Shown: positions 45,690 to 57,922, counted from the first letter of the stretch. The stretch: DNA of 64,000 nucleotides from Synaphobranchus kaupii (GCA_029718625.1 CM056380.1:113384818-113448817), one strand, 5' to 3'. The notes: a model not told the origin generated them from the sequence alone. Translations and numbers: made by a program.

Positions 45690-48600
45690 TTCGCAGACCA
45701 AACCTCTGGGTTAATTTATCCAATTTAGTATGCATACTCTGTCCTTCGAGTTGTAGGGATGTGAGAGAGAGAACGTAAGAAAGACAGAGAGGCGGACAGA
45801 AAAAGAGAGGGAGAATGAGAGTGGAGAGAGAGAGAATCTCTAATGTTGACCTCGCATCTCTGATGCAGGGTAATTTTTTTTTTCCTCCTCCTGAAATTGA
45901 TTTTCTTACGGTCCTGTCAGTTCGCCCTCTGCATGAAGAGAAGCTGACTGTCAGCTCGGTCTCATGAGTTTTGATCGTGACCATAAATCATGGACCGCTC
46001 CATGATCAAACGCAGAGATGAGCCGTTCTTCAGCGAGACGGTGACAGGTTTTCCCTGAGGATGTGGCCCGCTCGGGGGGTCGGAGGTCGCTGAGGAGACG
46101 ATGTCCACCAATGGCAACGGAGGAAACGGGCTGGCGTTTTTCAATTAACTTCTTCTGTGAACTGTGGTGCACTTAATTATGTATTAACAGTTAATTAGTT
46201 GGCCGTTCCCTCAGAGCCGTCGTCCAGCAGTGGCCCTCTAGGTGTAAAATTAGCCGAAATGCTGTTATACCTCAGGAAGAGAGGGAGAAACGCTTTCCAG
46301 CAGTCTCGGCCCTTTCACCATGGCACTGTTCAATGCTCTTTGATGTTGCACCGAAAGCTCGAAAACTTATTCTTATGCCTCTAAGTTATGGCTAAAAACT
46401 GTAAGAGAAGAGACTACAGCAAATAGGTCAATGGTAAACTATTGAATTTTCATCTCATTTGGAGAGGCTCTCATCCCTGATTTAACAAAAAAAAATGATT
46501 AAAGGATTAAGAAGCTCTGAAAAGCACTGAACAAAAACGACACAGTGCTTCCTGGAGAGAGCCTGCAAGCTCTGCCAGTTCCCATTCAGCCACAAAGACC
46601 TGACAGTTTGCTTCCTGCGTTATCTGTATCTCTCTCTCCCTGGTTGGCCCTGGACTGCAACATGGCAGCAGTGTGTGTATGTGTGTGTGTGTGTACACAC
46701 TGCAGATTCTGACTGTGATGCGTAGACTCTAGAGGGATAGGTGGCCAGGTCCTATTTAGCCTTCACTAACCCAAAAAGACTCCAGGTACTGTGTAAGAGA
46801 GGAGCATACTTTTTTATTTTTTCCTTTTCTTCCAACCTGTCAAAAAAAAAAGACCAATAACAAAGATCCCATCAGCAGAGTTTCCCCTGGGAGTGACTAA
46901 GACTGCCCTTTCCTGTTAGGCCAAATGAGCCAAGATTCAGAGGCATCTGAGGTGTGCCTGGCATTCCCTCTTTGCAGTACGCCAGTGAGAAGGGAAGCCA
47001 ATGTGACCAGCCAAGCGTTTCGGGACACGTCAAACGGGGACAGTCATTTCGGTTAACTTTTGTGCACGGAAATCGATTTCAAATAATAAAGAGTGAATAT
47101 CCCCGAAAAAGTTGGTGGCTGTTTTCATATATAATTAAGGTTTCTAATGGAAATCAATAGAGGACAATCTCAAGATGGTGGCTACGTTCACACGCCCTCG
47201 CTTGCTCTTTAAATTAAACTTTCTGCCTGTGATTACATTAAAGGAGCCAGTTAAGCAGATACAGACGCAAGATGCATAAAAAAACCCCAGAAAATACACA
47301 CAGCTTCGGAAAATACAATGGGGAATGAATCTGTAGCCTATATTGAAACATTACAAAGTAAATTCTCAAATATACAAACCATTGCCAATTTCAGGTATTA
47401 CAATTTATTACACTGCTGAAAAATATGTATCATTATATTTTACAAAAAGTCCATATATTTAGTGTCGCAAAGATTAGATGCTAAATGAGGGAATGTTTGC
47501 AAAATAAGTAGCAGGAAATGAGGAATTCCCTCAAATGCTTTGTCTTTCTTTTTTTTTTTTTTTCAAGATACTGAGTACTCAGCCCCACTCGAGCCGTTTT
47601 TTCGGTAAACAGAGATATGTGATGTTGCTCTGTCCCTGGAGGTAGGAATATTGGTTTTCCCTGCTGTGATGGATATGTACCGCTGGCGTGTCGGACCTGG
47701 ATCCCCGCGCTCTGATAGCCTTCCCGTTCCCCCTGCGGCTCGCTTGTGATATACCTGCAAATCAAATCTCCCTCCTCATAACCCGGAGGATGCGTCGCTG
47801 TAATAACAGCAGGCCCGAGCGCTCTCATCCTTCAGCATGTTCCAGCAGTGAGTAAATCTAACATGTCTGCTCGGAACGCACGCATCCTTCGCTGTGATGA
47901 AAGGCATGCTGGGATAGAGGGATGTCTTCGACAGCGGCTGGCTCTCCGGGGAGAGCTGACATTCTCGTGGAGGGGACGTGGATCCGGGGGCGGGGGGGGG
48001 GGGTGGGTATCGCGGCTGACGGGTGGGTCAGCCCGGACCGGAAACCAAGGACAAAGAAAACGTTGTTCGGCCTTCCATCTCCCACCCCCCCCCCCCCCCC
48101 AACCTCCACCCCATGATGACCCAACATCTCGCCGCCAGCCTTTCCTGCCTGCCCCGAGCACGCCGTCCTTCATTTTTGAAAGGGCCTGTCAAGAGTGGTC
48201 AAGTGGCGTTGCGTGCGTGAGAGGGAGTGTGCTTTGTGTGATAAACCTCATTCACAACAGCAGGTGAAAGAAAGTGTCTCGGCTTAGCTGCATTCACGCA
48301 AATCATGTTAAAAAAGTACATTTAAATGCACATCAACACTATTGACCTTTTGGATCTATTGGAAAACCCACAATTTAAGTACGTATCAAGGTCTTTTTGA
48401 TATTTGATATATTGATTTTTGTAATTCAGACTAATCCCAAATCCATATGTATTTATCGATGAGGAAACTCAGCATAGGCATACAATTCTGTTAGTGCATT
48501 TTTGTTTTAGTCTAGAGGCAGTAGTCTAGGAATGTATTGTTGTTATAATTGTGTATTAGGGCTACCCCTCTCAGTCCCAAATGGTGCTTTATAATTTTAC

Positions 48601-48895
48601 AAATATACTTATATTTACCACCTAGATTTGTTGGATTTTTATGAAATAAGTATGTTTGGAAATTAAATTATATAATAATCATATGTACGTAAATAATAAA
48701 GCCCATTGTTTTAGCCAAAAATAGACTAGAGATTTGGTTGGGGGAATAAGGAAGGACACGAACGCACGCGATTCCTAACTTCCTGTTCTTCATCAGTGCG
48801 CTGTCTGGACTCTTGCTTTTCTGATCCTTCTCGTGCTTCTTAACTGTCATATTTGTATTGTTCAGTACAGCAAGGCGATTGAGAAACACCTTCTC
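45690..48895. other. Long stretch without called genes; GC-rich patches and G/C tracts
   Basis: At 45960-46145 the minus strand has a frame with coding-like composition (see rejected items). Around 46130-46200 there are several TTAATTA words. At 47986-48007 a G-rich tract and at 48081-48100 a C-rich tract are complementary and could pair across about 75 bases. No exon can be defended. Confidence 0.4.
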
Positions 48896-49310
48896 TGGTT
48901 CAAACCATAGACTGTATAAAAATATGGACAAAGTCACTGTGACGTCACCCATCGCCTTCCCACGGCCTCGTAAATACCGAATTGAGTCTCCGGAAGTCTT
49001 TTTCGCCGCCGGTTTGTACAAACTGCGTCTGCTCCGTGTAGCCGAAGAGGACTCAACCTGTCCCGCTGATTAGTCCTGAACAAATGTTAAAACCCTGTCC
49101 AAACGACACAATATTTTAAAAAAATCAGCACATGCAGAGGCATTAGATGAAGGAAAGGCACCTATTGCAATTGTGGGAAAAATGTATTGACTCAGTATTT
49201 TGACCACATTGCTGCCATTGACTTACATGGTGAAAACAATTGCTGCTCCCAGCCCAACCAGGAAGGGAGCTTCAAAACGAAAGCCCAGTCTTGGCCCTTT
49301 GGTTCAAACA
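48896..49310. mobile_element. Repeat flanked by 10-bp direct repeats, promoter-like start
   Basis: TGGTTCAAAC occurs at 48896-48905 and at 49301-49310. The 395-bp segment between starts CATAGACTGTATAAAAATAT, a start I recall as frequent in fish genomes, and has TGACGTCAC (CRE-like) near 48939. Direct repeats of this size suggest retroposition, but no tRNA-like head or A tail is visible. The class is unknown. Confidence 0.5.
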
Positions 49311-50842
49311 GAGAAGACCAGATGGTTGAGACTTAGCCTCGGAACTGATTGAGATCATAAATTAATTGGCACAGATTCTGCACGATATCTACGCAGTGTG
49401 AAGATGTACACAGTCAAAAGCACAGCCTCCTGATAAAACCTCCTGGAGGTAAACGAACACTAATTAAGAAAGCAGGATCAGAGTATACCCGCTGTATTTA
49501 TCTGATTCATCATTAAGCTCCTGTGTGTGGCCCGCGTGTGCAATCAGTATTTATCATTGACTTTGACTACAAATTAAATTTGTGTTTGTTTTTTTTAGAC
49601 AGTACCTCAGCATCCCCAAAATGAACATACCATAAGAAAAAAGAACAAGCAAGTTTAAACAGTATTTACTCTTAAGTTAAAGGCAAATGTTGATTGAACG
49701 TCAGCCTCTATCATTTCCTCAGTATTCCTCATGTCTGTTAAAAAGACCTCAGGCTAAAATGCATTTTTCCTCTAATACAGAGTAAGAAGGTGTCTGTCCC
49801 TAAGGATTGTGGTTGCAACTGTCTTAAAACATTGTCATAATGCAATTCTGGTGCTCCCTGCTTCCTCAACATTATATCGTTTGACATTTTCCCATTAAAA
49901 TATCGCCAGTGGTATGTGGCTAATTTCATGAGCGCTGTTCTAATAGGTTGGTGTGAATTGGTCTCCACAGATTGTTCATGAAATGCACTTAATGAAAATG
50001 CATAAAATCCAGCAGCATTACACAAGGACTGCGATATTTTTCAGTTGCATAGTTTTATTTATTTTATCTTTGCATGTAGGAATTGCCTGACAGGCATTCT
50101 GATGGTTAACCTTCAGGATCTTAATGTGAACGGGGGGGGGTTAATGACTTGGCTGGAGCCTCGCTATCGTCTTGCCTGAATCATTCACGGGAGAGAAATG
50201 TGCTGGAGATGAAGGAGATGATGAGGGAGGGGAGGGGTTCCGTGACGCACGGAGCCCAGCTGTGTGTCTGTTTCAGGGCTCAGCTGACCTGGCGTGCGGC
50301 ACAAGTCAAGAGGCCATTTTGCATACATTAACCGCAGAATGGAAGGTGATTGGGATGATGAATAATCACCGGTCTCACGGCGGATGACATCGCGCAGTTT
50401 AGAACTCTCAGGCTCGTCTCGCAAGCGTTACGAGGGATGATTCAGAGATTGGCCCATAGCTTACTCCCGCCGTCTTATTTATAGCGCATGGCATCGCACC
50501 AGCAGATCATATCAACTTGGGTTTGTTTAACTGTTAACAGCAGTTCATAGAAACTCTTTGGTAGTCTATGTTTTGTCATGTCATGACTTTTTTCTTGCAA
50601 TATTTGTCCGAGGGTAATTTATTGGCGGGAGACCTTATCGATCTCATCACCAGAATGGCGTCATCAGAACCAGAACTCAAATCAACCAACATCAGCTCAG
50701 ATCTGATCTGCATGTGAACGCCCCTTTAAAAAATGAGCCAACACAAACAGCTGCGTGGTTCATCTCACCCAAACTTGATTAAATGTTTCGCCCACCCTCC
50801 CCATCTAGTCTTCACAGTAAATGAGCAAAGGCAGGTTGTGTC
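49311..50842. other. Unannotated; possible conserved non-coding stretch
   Basis: 49340-49580 is non-repetitive with several TAATT/ATTAA words (ATAAATTAATTGGC, CACTAATTAAGAAAG). Nothing else is recognised apart from a G9-10 run near 50132. Confidence 0.35.
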
Positions 50843-50996
50843 ATCACTGTCATGGTTTATGACCTTTTTCCCTTGCGGTCGTGTTCCTCGGTCGCCACAC
50901 GTTGGCGCTGCTCCGTTGGTGGAGTTTTGGCTCCCTTCTTTTTTTTGCGAAGAAGTCTCGCCAACGTTTCACAGCTGTGCATGGTTGCCGGTGAGC

Positions 50997-51004
50997 TATA
51001 TAAG
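50997..51004 (+). promoter_or_regulatory. TATA box of the solo LTR
   Basis: TATATAAG in a GC-richer context, about 150 bases from the left LTR end. Transcription would be expected to start 25-30 bases downstream if the LTR were active. Position and strand fit the LTR orientation. Confidence 0.6.
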
Positions 51005-51354
51005 CCTTCCGTTTCCTTCATTTGGGTCTTCGATATTGATTGTTGATTGTGATTGTTTGATTGTTTGTTCTGTGGTGTATTTTCTGGTATTATTTGTGCT
51101 GTTTTGTGTGCGGTTTATTTTGCCCTTTTATAGTTTTAATTGTATGATTAGATCTAGGTTTTTAAGGAGACCGTTGTGCTTTTATTGGAGTTTTGCTGTA
51201 CTTGCCTTTGTGCTTTCAGGTTGAATTCCTGTTTTGTGTGCTCATTTCAGTCTCCGCTTTCTGGTCTGTCCTTTGTTTGTCGTTTTACCTAGATCTATTG
51301 CCCTTTACTAAGAGACAGGGCATTTGTATCATACTGACTTTAGGGTTTTAATTA

Positions 51355-52030
51355 TTCTTAGAGGCAGACCGGTTATTTTCTATTAAGGTTGCATTGGTCT
51401 TTTGTTGCAGCTGTCCTGTTCGCCCTTTTTACCTGTGGGACGATTCTGTTCGGAACTGTAGTTCTGTTCGTTCTCCGGGTGAGTCTCTCCTTATATGGAG
51501 CTTGGGTGATGTTGTGGACATGTGTGTGCGGGATTGCGCACTTCTGAAAATAGTCTTAGAACGTTAGCTCTGTTCTTTTCGCCTCGTTACATTTTTATTG
51601 AGAGGCTAGGACGTTTATTTTCTACCAAGCTTCTGTTAGTCTTTGCTAGTAAAGTTATGGGATGACGGTGCTCCGTCGGCTCGCCTGTAAAATGTTTCTC
51701 TCTTCTGGGAGATCGGGCGTTTACCCCTTTATGTTTCTGCATTTGACTGCGAGCCTATGAAACTAGCCATGGAACGTTATCTCTGTTCCTTCGCCTCATT
51801 ACATTCCTCTTTATTAAGAGGCACGGCGTTTATTTTCTATAACTCGTGTTAGTCTTTTAACCGGTGATGTCTGGTGCAGCTGTCCTGTTCGTCCTTTTCA
51901 CCTGCGGAACGATTTTGTTCGGAACTGTAGTTCTGTTCGTTCTCCGGGTGTGTCCCTCCTTATATGGAGCTTGGACGATGCTATGGACATGTTTGCATTT
52001 GACTGCGAGCCCTCGATAGTGGCCTTGGAA
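51355..52030 (+). repeat. Diverged tandem blocks inside the solo LTR
   Basis: GAGGC...TTTATTTTCTA...GTTAGTCTTT-like blocks start near 51360, 51598 and 51816. GTTCGGAACTGTAGTTCTGT occurs twice about 470 bases apart (near 51449 and 51917), each followed by CTTATATGGAGCTTGG. TGCATTTGACTGCGAGCC occurs near 51737 and 51991. Spacing suggests a period of about 230 bases with one block partly lost. Confidence 0.8.
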
Positions 52031-52449
52031 CTTTAGATCCCCGTTCCTTTCGCCTCTTGGTATACTAATTCCTATTCGTTTTCAGTGTTTGTTGGTTGTG
52101 TATGTTTTATGTGCACCTTTTATGCTACTCGACTGTTCTTATGCGTCTCGTTGCCGAGACAGGGCGTTTGTTGTTTCTGGCTCTTTCTTCTGTCACTTTG
52201 CTCGTAGAAGTATGGGAACCTTGTGCTCTGTTCCATTGGCCTTATTTGGTTTTCTTGCTGAAAACTTGGCGTTTGCGCTTCTACTCATTAGTGTGTGACA
52301 GTGAGCCGGTCTGTAGCTTTGGTACGTGTGGTCTTGTCTCCTCCCTTAACTGTGGGGTTTCCCGCGTTAGTGGCCTTAGGGCTAAAATAATCTCCTTGCT
52401 GCGTTTGGCTCCTCCCACCTCACAAGTTACGCCCCTTTACAATCACGAT

Positions 52450-52772
52450 TAGCCTGTACTAGTTCTGTAAGACTGTTTGGTTGCAGAAATGGGAATAGGA
52501 GGGGTGGGGGGTGCACTTAACGAGATTGCCTGCTGTACATCACATCCCCAGATGGACACTTCTGTCTCTGTACCCCGCCCCCCCCCCCCCCCTCCCTCCT
52601 CCTCATTGGCTCCTCAGTTGCCCTTGCCACCGATCCCCGGGTCCTGCTGACTCACACCCAAATGTCGCGTACCACCCACAGGAGGTTCCTTCTTCCCCTC
52701 CCCCCCTTTCAGCCCCTCTTCCCCCCACTTCCCAGGAATGATGGGAAGTGATGGGAAAACGGCGGTGACTAC
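52450..52772. other. GC-rich stretch with C-tracts
   Basis: A C15 run lies at 52568-52582 and further C-rich parts to 52735. No gene is recognised. Confidence 0.4.
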
Positions 52773-52773
52773 T

Positions 52774-52960
52774 ACCCTGGTATTAAAATCACGGTCCTGG
52801 AGGTCCAAGAACTTCTAGTTTTCCACCCTCCCTTTACCTGGGAGTCAGGTGTGAAGACAGTCTGGCCAATCAGTAGCGCTAATTGTTCAGTTAATTACCT
52901 GGGAGAAAGTAAAACCAGGGCCGGATTGGGATTCAAGGTCCAGATTTGAATATCCATGGT
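52774..52960 (-). mobile_element. MITE family M1, copy 2
   Basis: Inverted copy of 21238-21421. Termini are CCTGGTATTAAAATC and (reverse complement) CCATGGATATTCAAATC. Interior similarity extends over the whole length. Confidence 0.8.
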
Positions 52961-54484
52961 CTACTGGATCTACAGCATGTGAGCACGGTGCAAGATGGTC
53001 ATGAACATATCTTTCTTTCTAACAATGAAACTTTACATCTTGCTTTACATATTGAATTCTGCATTTGTACACTGCACTGTGAGTTTTAGTTGCAAACTAT
53101 TTCATATATGCTTTGTCATACAGTATGTGCGCGCAAAAAGGAAATTCTAAGCGAGGCATCTTACCCCATGTTGTCCTGTATTTATATACTATTCCCATAT
53201 TGGCACAGTCACACTGCTTTTTCCCACAGTTTTTGGGGATAGCTAAGATGATTCTGGGTCATTGTTGTGACTCGTTTTGGACTAAAACACGTTGAACCAC
53301 TTTAAAGTCAAACAGCGGAAACGAGGTGCACAGATCAAAGCTTCATGTTAATAAGGCCTAATGGTGTTAATGTGTTCCTTGACAAAACTCTTGGAGCATG
53401 AAGCACTAAGACATAAAAAATATCAGTGTATTAGATTCATTTAAATGTATTTCTTCCAATCGTATTTTGCACAGAGCCAAAATGTGGATCTCCTTGCGAG
53501 ATACTGTATGTGGAGCGACTGATCAGATTCATCCCTGAGAAGCCTATGTGGTATTATCAAAGATTCTTTAGACTCACCAGATACTCCGCTCCTGCATTTC
53601 TTCTATCCTCTCTGCTTCCTAAGTACAGTAGTTCAGTAAAACTTTTTAGAAAGTTTTTAAAACTACCCTTGCAGAATGTACCACTGCCACTGTATTGTCC
53701 TTGGCTATGCCTTTATAAATTTTCAGAAGATGAATCAAATTATAATGTCTATGTTTTATATCTGATTACCTTTTTTTTCTCGGCTAAAGAGACACGTATC
53801 TAGTGTGTCTGTACAATCTTATAACCAGCATTGTGACCGGACAGAGCAAGGGTATTAGCTGCTTTTATCACCAGGCACAGAAATATGACATTTGATTCAC
53901 GGCCTGCTGCTGAAGCCCTCCAGAAGCTGGTCAATGCAGAGTAGGGCTCTCCGTCAGCCTGTCGTACAGGTGTTCATACAATCACGCCTGCGGCATTGAG
54001 TCAGGCTAGACCTGGGTACCCAACGTGTGATAAGTGAGACGGAGCATGGGTCAGATTCTATTAGGGCCTGTAGGGCCTGGGGAATGGATGCCCCGCCCTC
54101 TGTGTTGCATGGCAACCGCGCATCGCCTCGCGTGTCACAACAACCGCGCATCACACGCCTGTCACGGTGTCATCAGTCACCCCGCAAACGATGAGCCTTA
54201 AGAGATTTACGATGAGATTTAAAGCCCAACGTGGACATGGGGTGGCGGGAGTGTTTTCAGCAGCGATGTCCAGATGATATGTTGGTGTGAGGTTAGGGAC
54301 GGGGACTGGCATATACAATCAGACTCTGCATATGTGCATATGTTGGACCAAAGCAACGTTTAGCTCCGTTTGTCCCCCAAAGGATTAACCTGACAGCGCT
54401 TATAATCTCCTGAGTGATCTGAGCTGCTCTTCCACACAAGCCTCTCATGTGATATCAGGAAGGATAGATGAGTCATTCTACATT
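52961..54484. other. Stretch without recognised features
   Basis: A GC- and CpG-rich patch at 54080-54190 carries GGCAACCGCGCATC and a diverged repeat of it (CAACAACCGCGCATCA). No exon is recognised. Confidence 0.4.
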
Positions 54485-55270
54485 CTCTCTATCTCTCTCT
54501 CTCTCTCTCTCTCAATTTCAATTGTGCTTTATTGGCATGAGGAAGGCACAGAAATACACAGACAAAAATTTAAATAAACTTGAAAGCATTAGTATGTATA
54601 ACACAAAAGTAATTGAATAGTTTAATATGTTTTCTCTCGTCTTCTCTCAGTCTTCTCTCATCTCTCGTCTCGTCTCGGCAATTCATAATAAATTGTGCAA
54701 CGAGCTTTATTGTATTCGTCCAATAGTATCCTTACCTTTTCTACATCTGACAGAATAGAAAAGGTGAGAATTTCAACAGTAAGACTTTAGAATCTGTTCA
54801 TATTTTTCACAAAAGAGGATAAAGTCCATTTCAGTCTCAGTTTCTCCAGAGTGGCAATGCTGACAGAGTCTCTTTTCTCTGACCAGCCATTTCTTTTTAT
54901 GGCGACCTGTTTCGAAGGCTAGCTTGTGATCACTGATTCCATATTTTGTTAGATTTCTTCTTTGTATGGGATTTTTAACTTTTAAAAGGTATTCTGCCAA
55001 TTCATAATCTTTCTCTAAGGTTTTGTAGCATTGTAATTTGTTATGTTGTTCAATTTAATTTAGCCAATAACGTATGTAATTTATTTTGTTATTTTTGTCA
55101 ATTTGTTTTAGTACGCTTTGAGATGAATTAATCTCCATCTGATTATTCATGACCAACTTATGCAATTATGATTCTCTGGGCAGTGGCTATTCTACAGGAA
55201 TGCTTTATAGTGCAAGGGTTCAGTATCAGAGATAGCGAGATGTTTCCAGAATTCGCAAGCTTTCTTTTCG
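54485..55270 (-). mobile_element. LINE 3' fragment with (GA)n tail
   Basis: On the minus strand the element runs from about 55270 through an ORF2 3' fragment to a 3' untranslated region ending TCATGCCAATAAAGCACAAT, followed by a GA tract (the (TC)n at 54485-54513). A simple-repeat tail after an AATAAA-like end is typical of fish Tx1/L1-type LINEs. It is 5' truncated and strongly mutated. Confidence 0.7.
54773..55000 (-). pseudogene. LINE ORF2 C-terminal fragment, zinc-knuckle-like
   Basis: The 75-residue frame contains LTKYGISDHKLAFETGRH, then REKRLCQHCHSGETETEMDF, then LFCEKYEQI. The CxxC ... E.E..F...C..Y pattern is that of the zinc-binding segment at the C-terminus of LINE reverse-transcriptase proteins. 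The H normally found in HFL is D here, so the fourth ligand is altered. The domains upstream (endonuclease, reverse transcriptase) are absent. It is a dead copy. Confidence 0.75.
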
Positions 55271-55559
55271 ATGCCTAATAGAAAATGTCTCTCTCTCTCC
55301 CTCCCTCTCTCCCTCTCCCTCTCCTCTCAGTTACATTAGCCAGATGGTAGAACATCTGTGGAGGTGGTGAAGCGTTAGTCTATCAGCTCTGGGATGCTGG
55401 CTGGGGGATATGTACAATTGAGAGATTTAGCATGCGGCTCCTTTACTGGGGAACATTCTCCAAACTGGACTCAAGCTTGGCTGTCTTGTCACTTTAGAGG
55501 AACTTAAAAACCTGTAATATAAGTCTATGATTTATTGTTAATGTGTTTTATGGTGCGGA

Positions 55560-55762
55560 TCGCATTCTGGCTTAGTCAGTGTACATGTACAGTGGAAATG
55601 AAAACGTTTATGAATTATGTAAGAACGTTTTTATATTGTCCTTGTTCATGATGAACTGTCATATGTACAGTATGCTACATGTATATGCTGACCAGTGATC
55701 TCTTGTGAAATGTATTTTAATCTCAATGCTTACCTGGTTAAATAAAGGATAAATAACATACA
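55560..55762 (+). repeat. LINE 3'-end remnant
   Basis: It ends GATCTCTTGTGAAAT..., TTTTAATCTCAATG, TTACCTGGTTAAATAAAGGA and TAAATAA. The end is shared with the minus-strand remnant at 2205-2312. Confidence 0.55.
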
Positions 55763-55927
55763 AAATAGTTTTTCATAAAAACATTTTATACTACCATTCT
55801 TATTTGTCCTCATAGCTTTAATCTCAGGCTCCCAAAAACACGTTTTGACCTGTTGGGAAGTGGGTAGCTTCACTTTTGATATTTAAGGAAGAGTGTGAAT
55901 TATGCTGTTGCTAGCCTCTCTTGTCAG

Positions 55928-56110
55928 GTTCATAATACGGTACTATGAGCCTGGCTAGGCTAACGCTCTGATGTGAGAAGTCTACCCGACTCTGGGAAAT
56001 TGCATTGGACAGTTATTACTCATCACAAATCATGATCTTATGTAGGTGGGGTTCCGGTTGGATATTCCAACTCGGCTGTAAACCTATAAAATGGCACTGG
56101 CTAAAACTGG
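55928..56110 (+). repeat. Dispersed repeat family R3, copy 2
   Basis: Shares GGTACTATGAGCCTGG, ATCTTATGTAGGTGGGGTTC and the following CACTGGCTAAAACTGG-like end with 39175-39450. It lacks the hairpin. Confidence 0.6.
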
Positions 56111-57590
56111 AAACAATAAGATTGTATGGAACCAGTCTCACAGAATTTCCCTCACCAGATGGTCTAGCGATGGAATGTCTGGAATCCAGACTGGTCAGTG
56201 GTTCTCGTGGCATGAGGTTTTAGCCAAGGCCATCTTCCCCATAACTGGGTTCATTGCACGGGTGGCTTCTCAGGCTGTCAGCATTATCATTACCCTGCAA
56301 GGCCTTGGCTGTGCACCGGAAACATTTACATAATCCCTGGTGTCCTGTCATCAGAAGTATCCACATCCAAAATTAATTACATGATGAACTAGAGGCGCAC
56401 ACAAGAGCCGTGTCCACCTACATGTAACAAACATCACACTATTTTGCGTGGAGGTGGTATTTGCATAAAGTTAGGTTTTTTTCTCATCTGTCCCTCTACT
56501 TATGGGATCAGTGGCTCCATTATGGCCTGATGACAGCCCATCGATTCGCTCGGAGAAGTGATGTGGGAGGAATTCACTCTGGGTCCCTCCCATTCACCAG
56601 GGGGTAAAATCAAGCTCATCCTCCCAGATATTGATATTCACACTGAACCATTTAACATTTACCAATTTGAGGAACTGTTGGTATTACGGTGAAAATTAAA
56701 TGGCTCCCCAGAGAAATTGAAGTCGGCTTTACATTTATTCGTGAGATGTCATTCACGGCGATTAGTTGTATTAAGAAAAATAGACGTGGGGCCTGACAAT
56801 AGCTATGTCTTCTGCGGACCTCATTCAATCATATGAAATCAGAACATGGAGGGTAATGGTGGATAATTTAATTTAATTCAGAATGAAAGACTTAGCCTAT
56901 ATTGTGTCTGGAAAACTGCCTTGATTTCAATAGCATGTTGGACATATTTTTGGTGACAATATTAAAGCAAATGTGCCTGGATATGAGTGTAATTTCTGAA
57001 ATCATCCGGAGCAAACAATATTAGTTTGCCTCCATCTGGTTTGGTGGTTTTGTGGTCTACAATAAGCCCATTTGCAGCAACACGAGTTGGGCAGCACAAT
57101 AGGGGGTGTGTCTGTAAAAACATTTCACGCTGTGCTGGTGGTGTCTAATAATATGTTTGCGGTTTGAACCCACCCAAACTGAATTCTAATGCTGGCACAT
57201 TCTTAGCAGTGCACACATACAAACACTGAACATACGGGGCAACCTAGCAATAACAATAAATATATGTACAGTTGAACATCGCAAGAAAATTAAGATTTTC
57301 AGAACTGTGTCAATTCATGTCAAATTAAATAATTCAAATACTTTCAATGGAATTGTTACTTACATTACCGTTACCTTATTTTTAAATGAGCTACTGTCAT
57401 TTTGTAGACATAGACCTTAGTTTAAATTTGCCAATAATCAAATCAGCTGTCAGGATCTTATTAGAATTAAACAGTTTTTTCAGCATTCTGCTTTCCGAAC
57501 ATGCATGTCCTTTTCAACAACATGCTCAAACAAATAATAATAATAATAATAATAAATAAATAAAAATAGGATACCCAGATCTGTATATAC
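56111..57590. other. Unannotated; possible conserved non-coding stretch at 56820-57010
   Basis: The part 56820-57010 is non-repetitive with several AATTTAATTTAATT-type words. A (TAA/TAAA) run lies at 57534-57566. No gene is recognised. Confidence 0.35.
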
Positions 57591-57593
57591 ATA

Positions 57594-57732
57594 AACACAT
57601 ATAACATAAAACAGATAGAGAAAGACATGCTTTAATATATATTTTGACCACTGCAGGAAATTCCAGTTTCAGACGACCTTCAACGGTCAAATTGTATGTC
57701 CTCTACTCTGTTTTATGTTTTATATGTATATC
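57594..57732. repeat. Foldback repeat
   Basis: CATATAACATAAAACAGATAG near 57598 pairs with CTCTGTTTTATGTTTTATATG near 57706 with few mismatches. Inside, TTTTGACC and GGTCAAATT also pair. The structure is symmetric and resembles a small MITE. Confidence 0.6.
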
Positions 57733-57905
57733 TATAATCTAACTTAACTTACAGGTGTGCTTGTCCAGTGCCCTACCTGTCAGGTACAGTCCCTTTTCCA
57801 GGTGAGGTGTAGTGTTTTCAGTGTTGCTGTGGTGCAGGAGAAAGAGGCATGTTCCGGTCTGTGGTGTAGCAGAAGGCAGTCTCTCTGATGAATCCATAGT
57901 GCCAG

Positions 57906-57922
57906 CCCCCCCCCCCCCCCCC
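57906..57922. repeat. C17 homopolymer
   Basis: One of several G/C homopolymers of 13-18 bases in the window. Confidence 0.95.

Larger units (their letters stand above)
50848..52441 (+). mobile_element. Solo LTR, 1594 bp, with 5-bp target duplication ATCAC
   Basis: It begins TGTCATGGTTTATGAC and ends GCCCCTTTACA, giving TG...CA ends. ATCAC flanks it on both sides (50843-50847 and 52442-52446). A TATA box lies about 150 bases in (50997-51004), with a T-rich region downstream, as expected for U3-R-U5 in plus orientation. Inside, blocks of roughly 230 bases are repeated three times in diverged form. No internal retroviral or Gypsy coding sequence adjoins it, so it is a solo LTR formed by LTR-LTR recombination. 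Its length is unusually large. A forward frame of 163 codons across its left part is spurious. Confidence 0.88.

Noticed and set aside
45962..46144. Minus-strand frame with coding-like composition (ends ...RSMIYGHDQNS)
   Set aside because: Third positions are GC-rich and the peptide looks plausible, but there is an upstream stop at once, no good splice acceptor and no known family. A conserved exon cannot be excluded; a protein search would decide.
47848..48267. Forward frame of 139 codons rich in Gly and Pro
   Set aside because: Gly and Pro runs are the G and C homopolymers. Several frames are open there at once.
50733..51224. Forward frame of 163 codons with hydrophobic stretch
   Set aside because: It runs across the left border of the solo LTR and owes its hydrophobicity to T-rich sequence.
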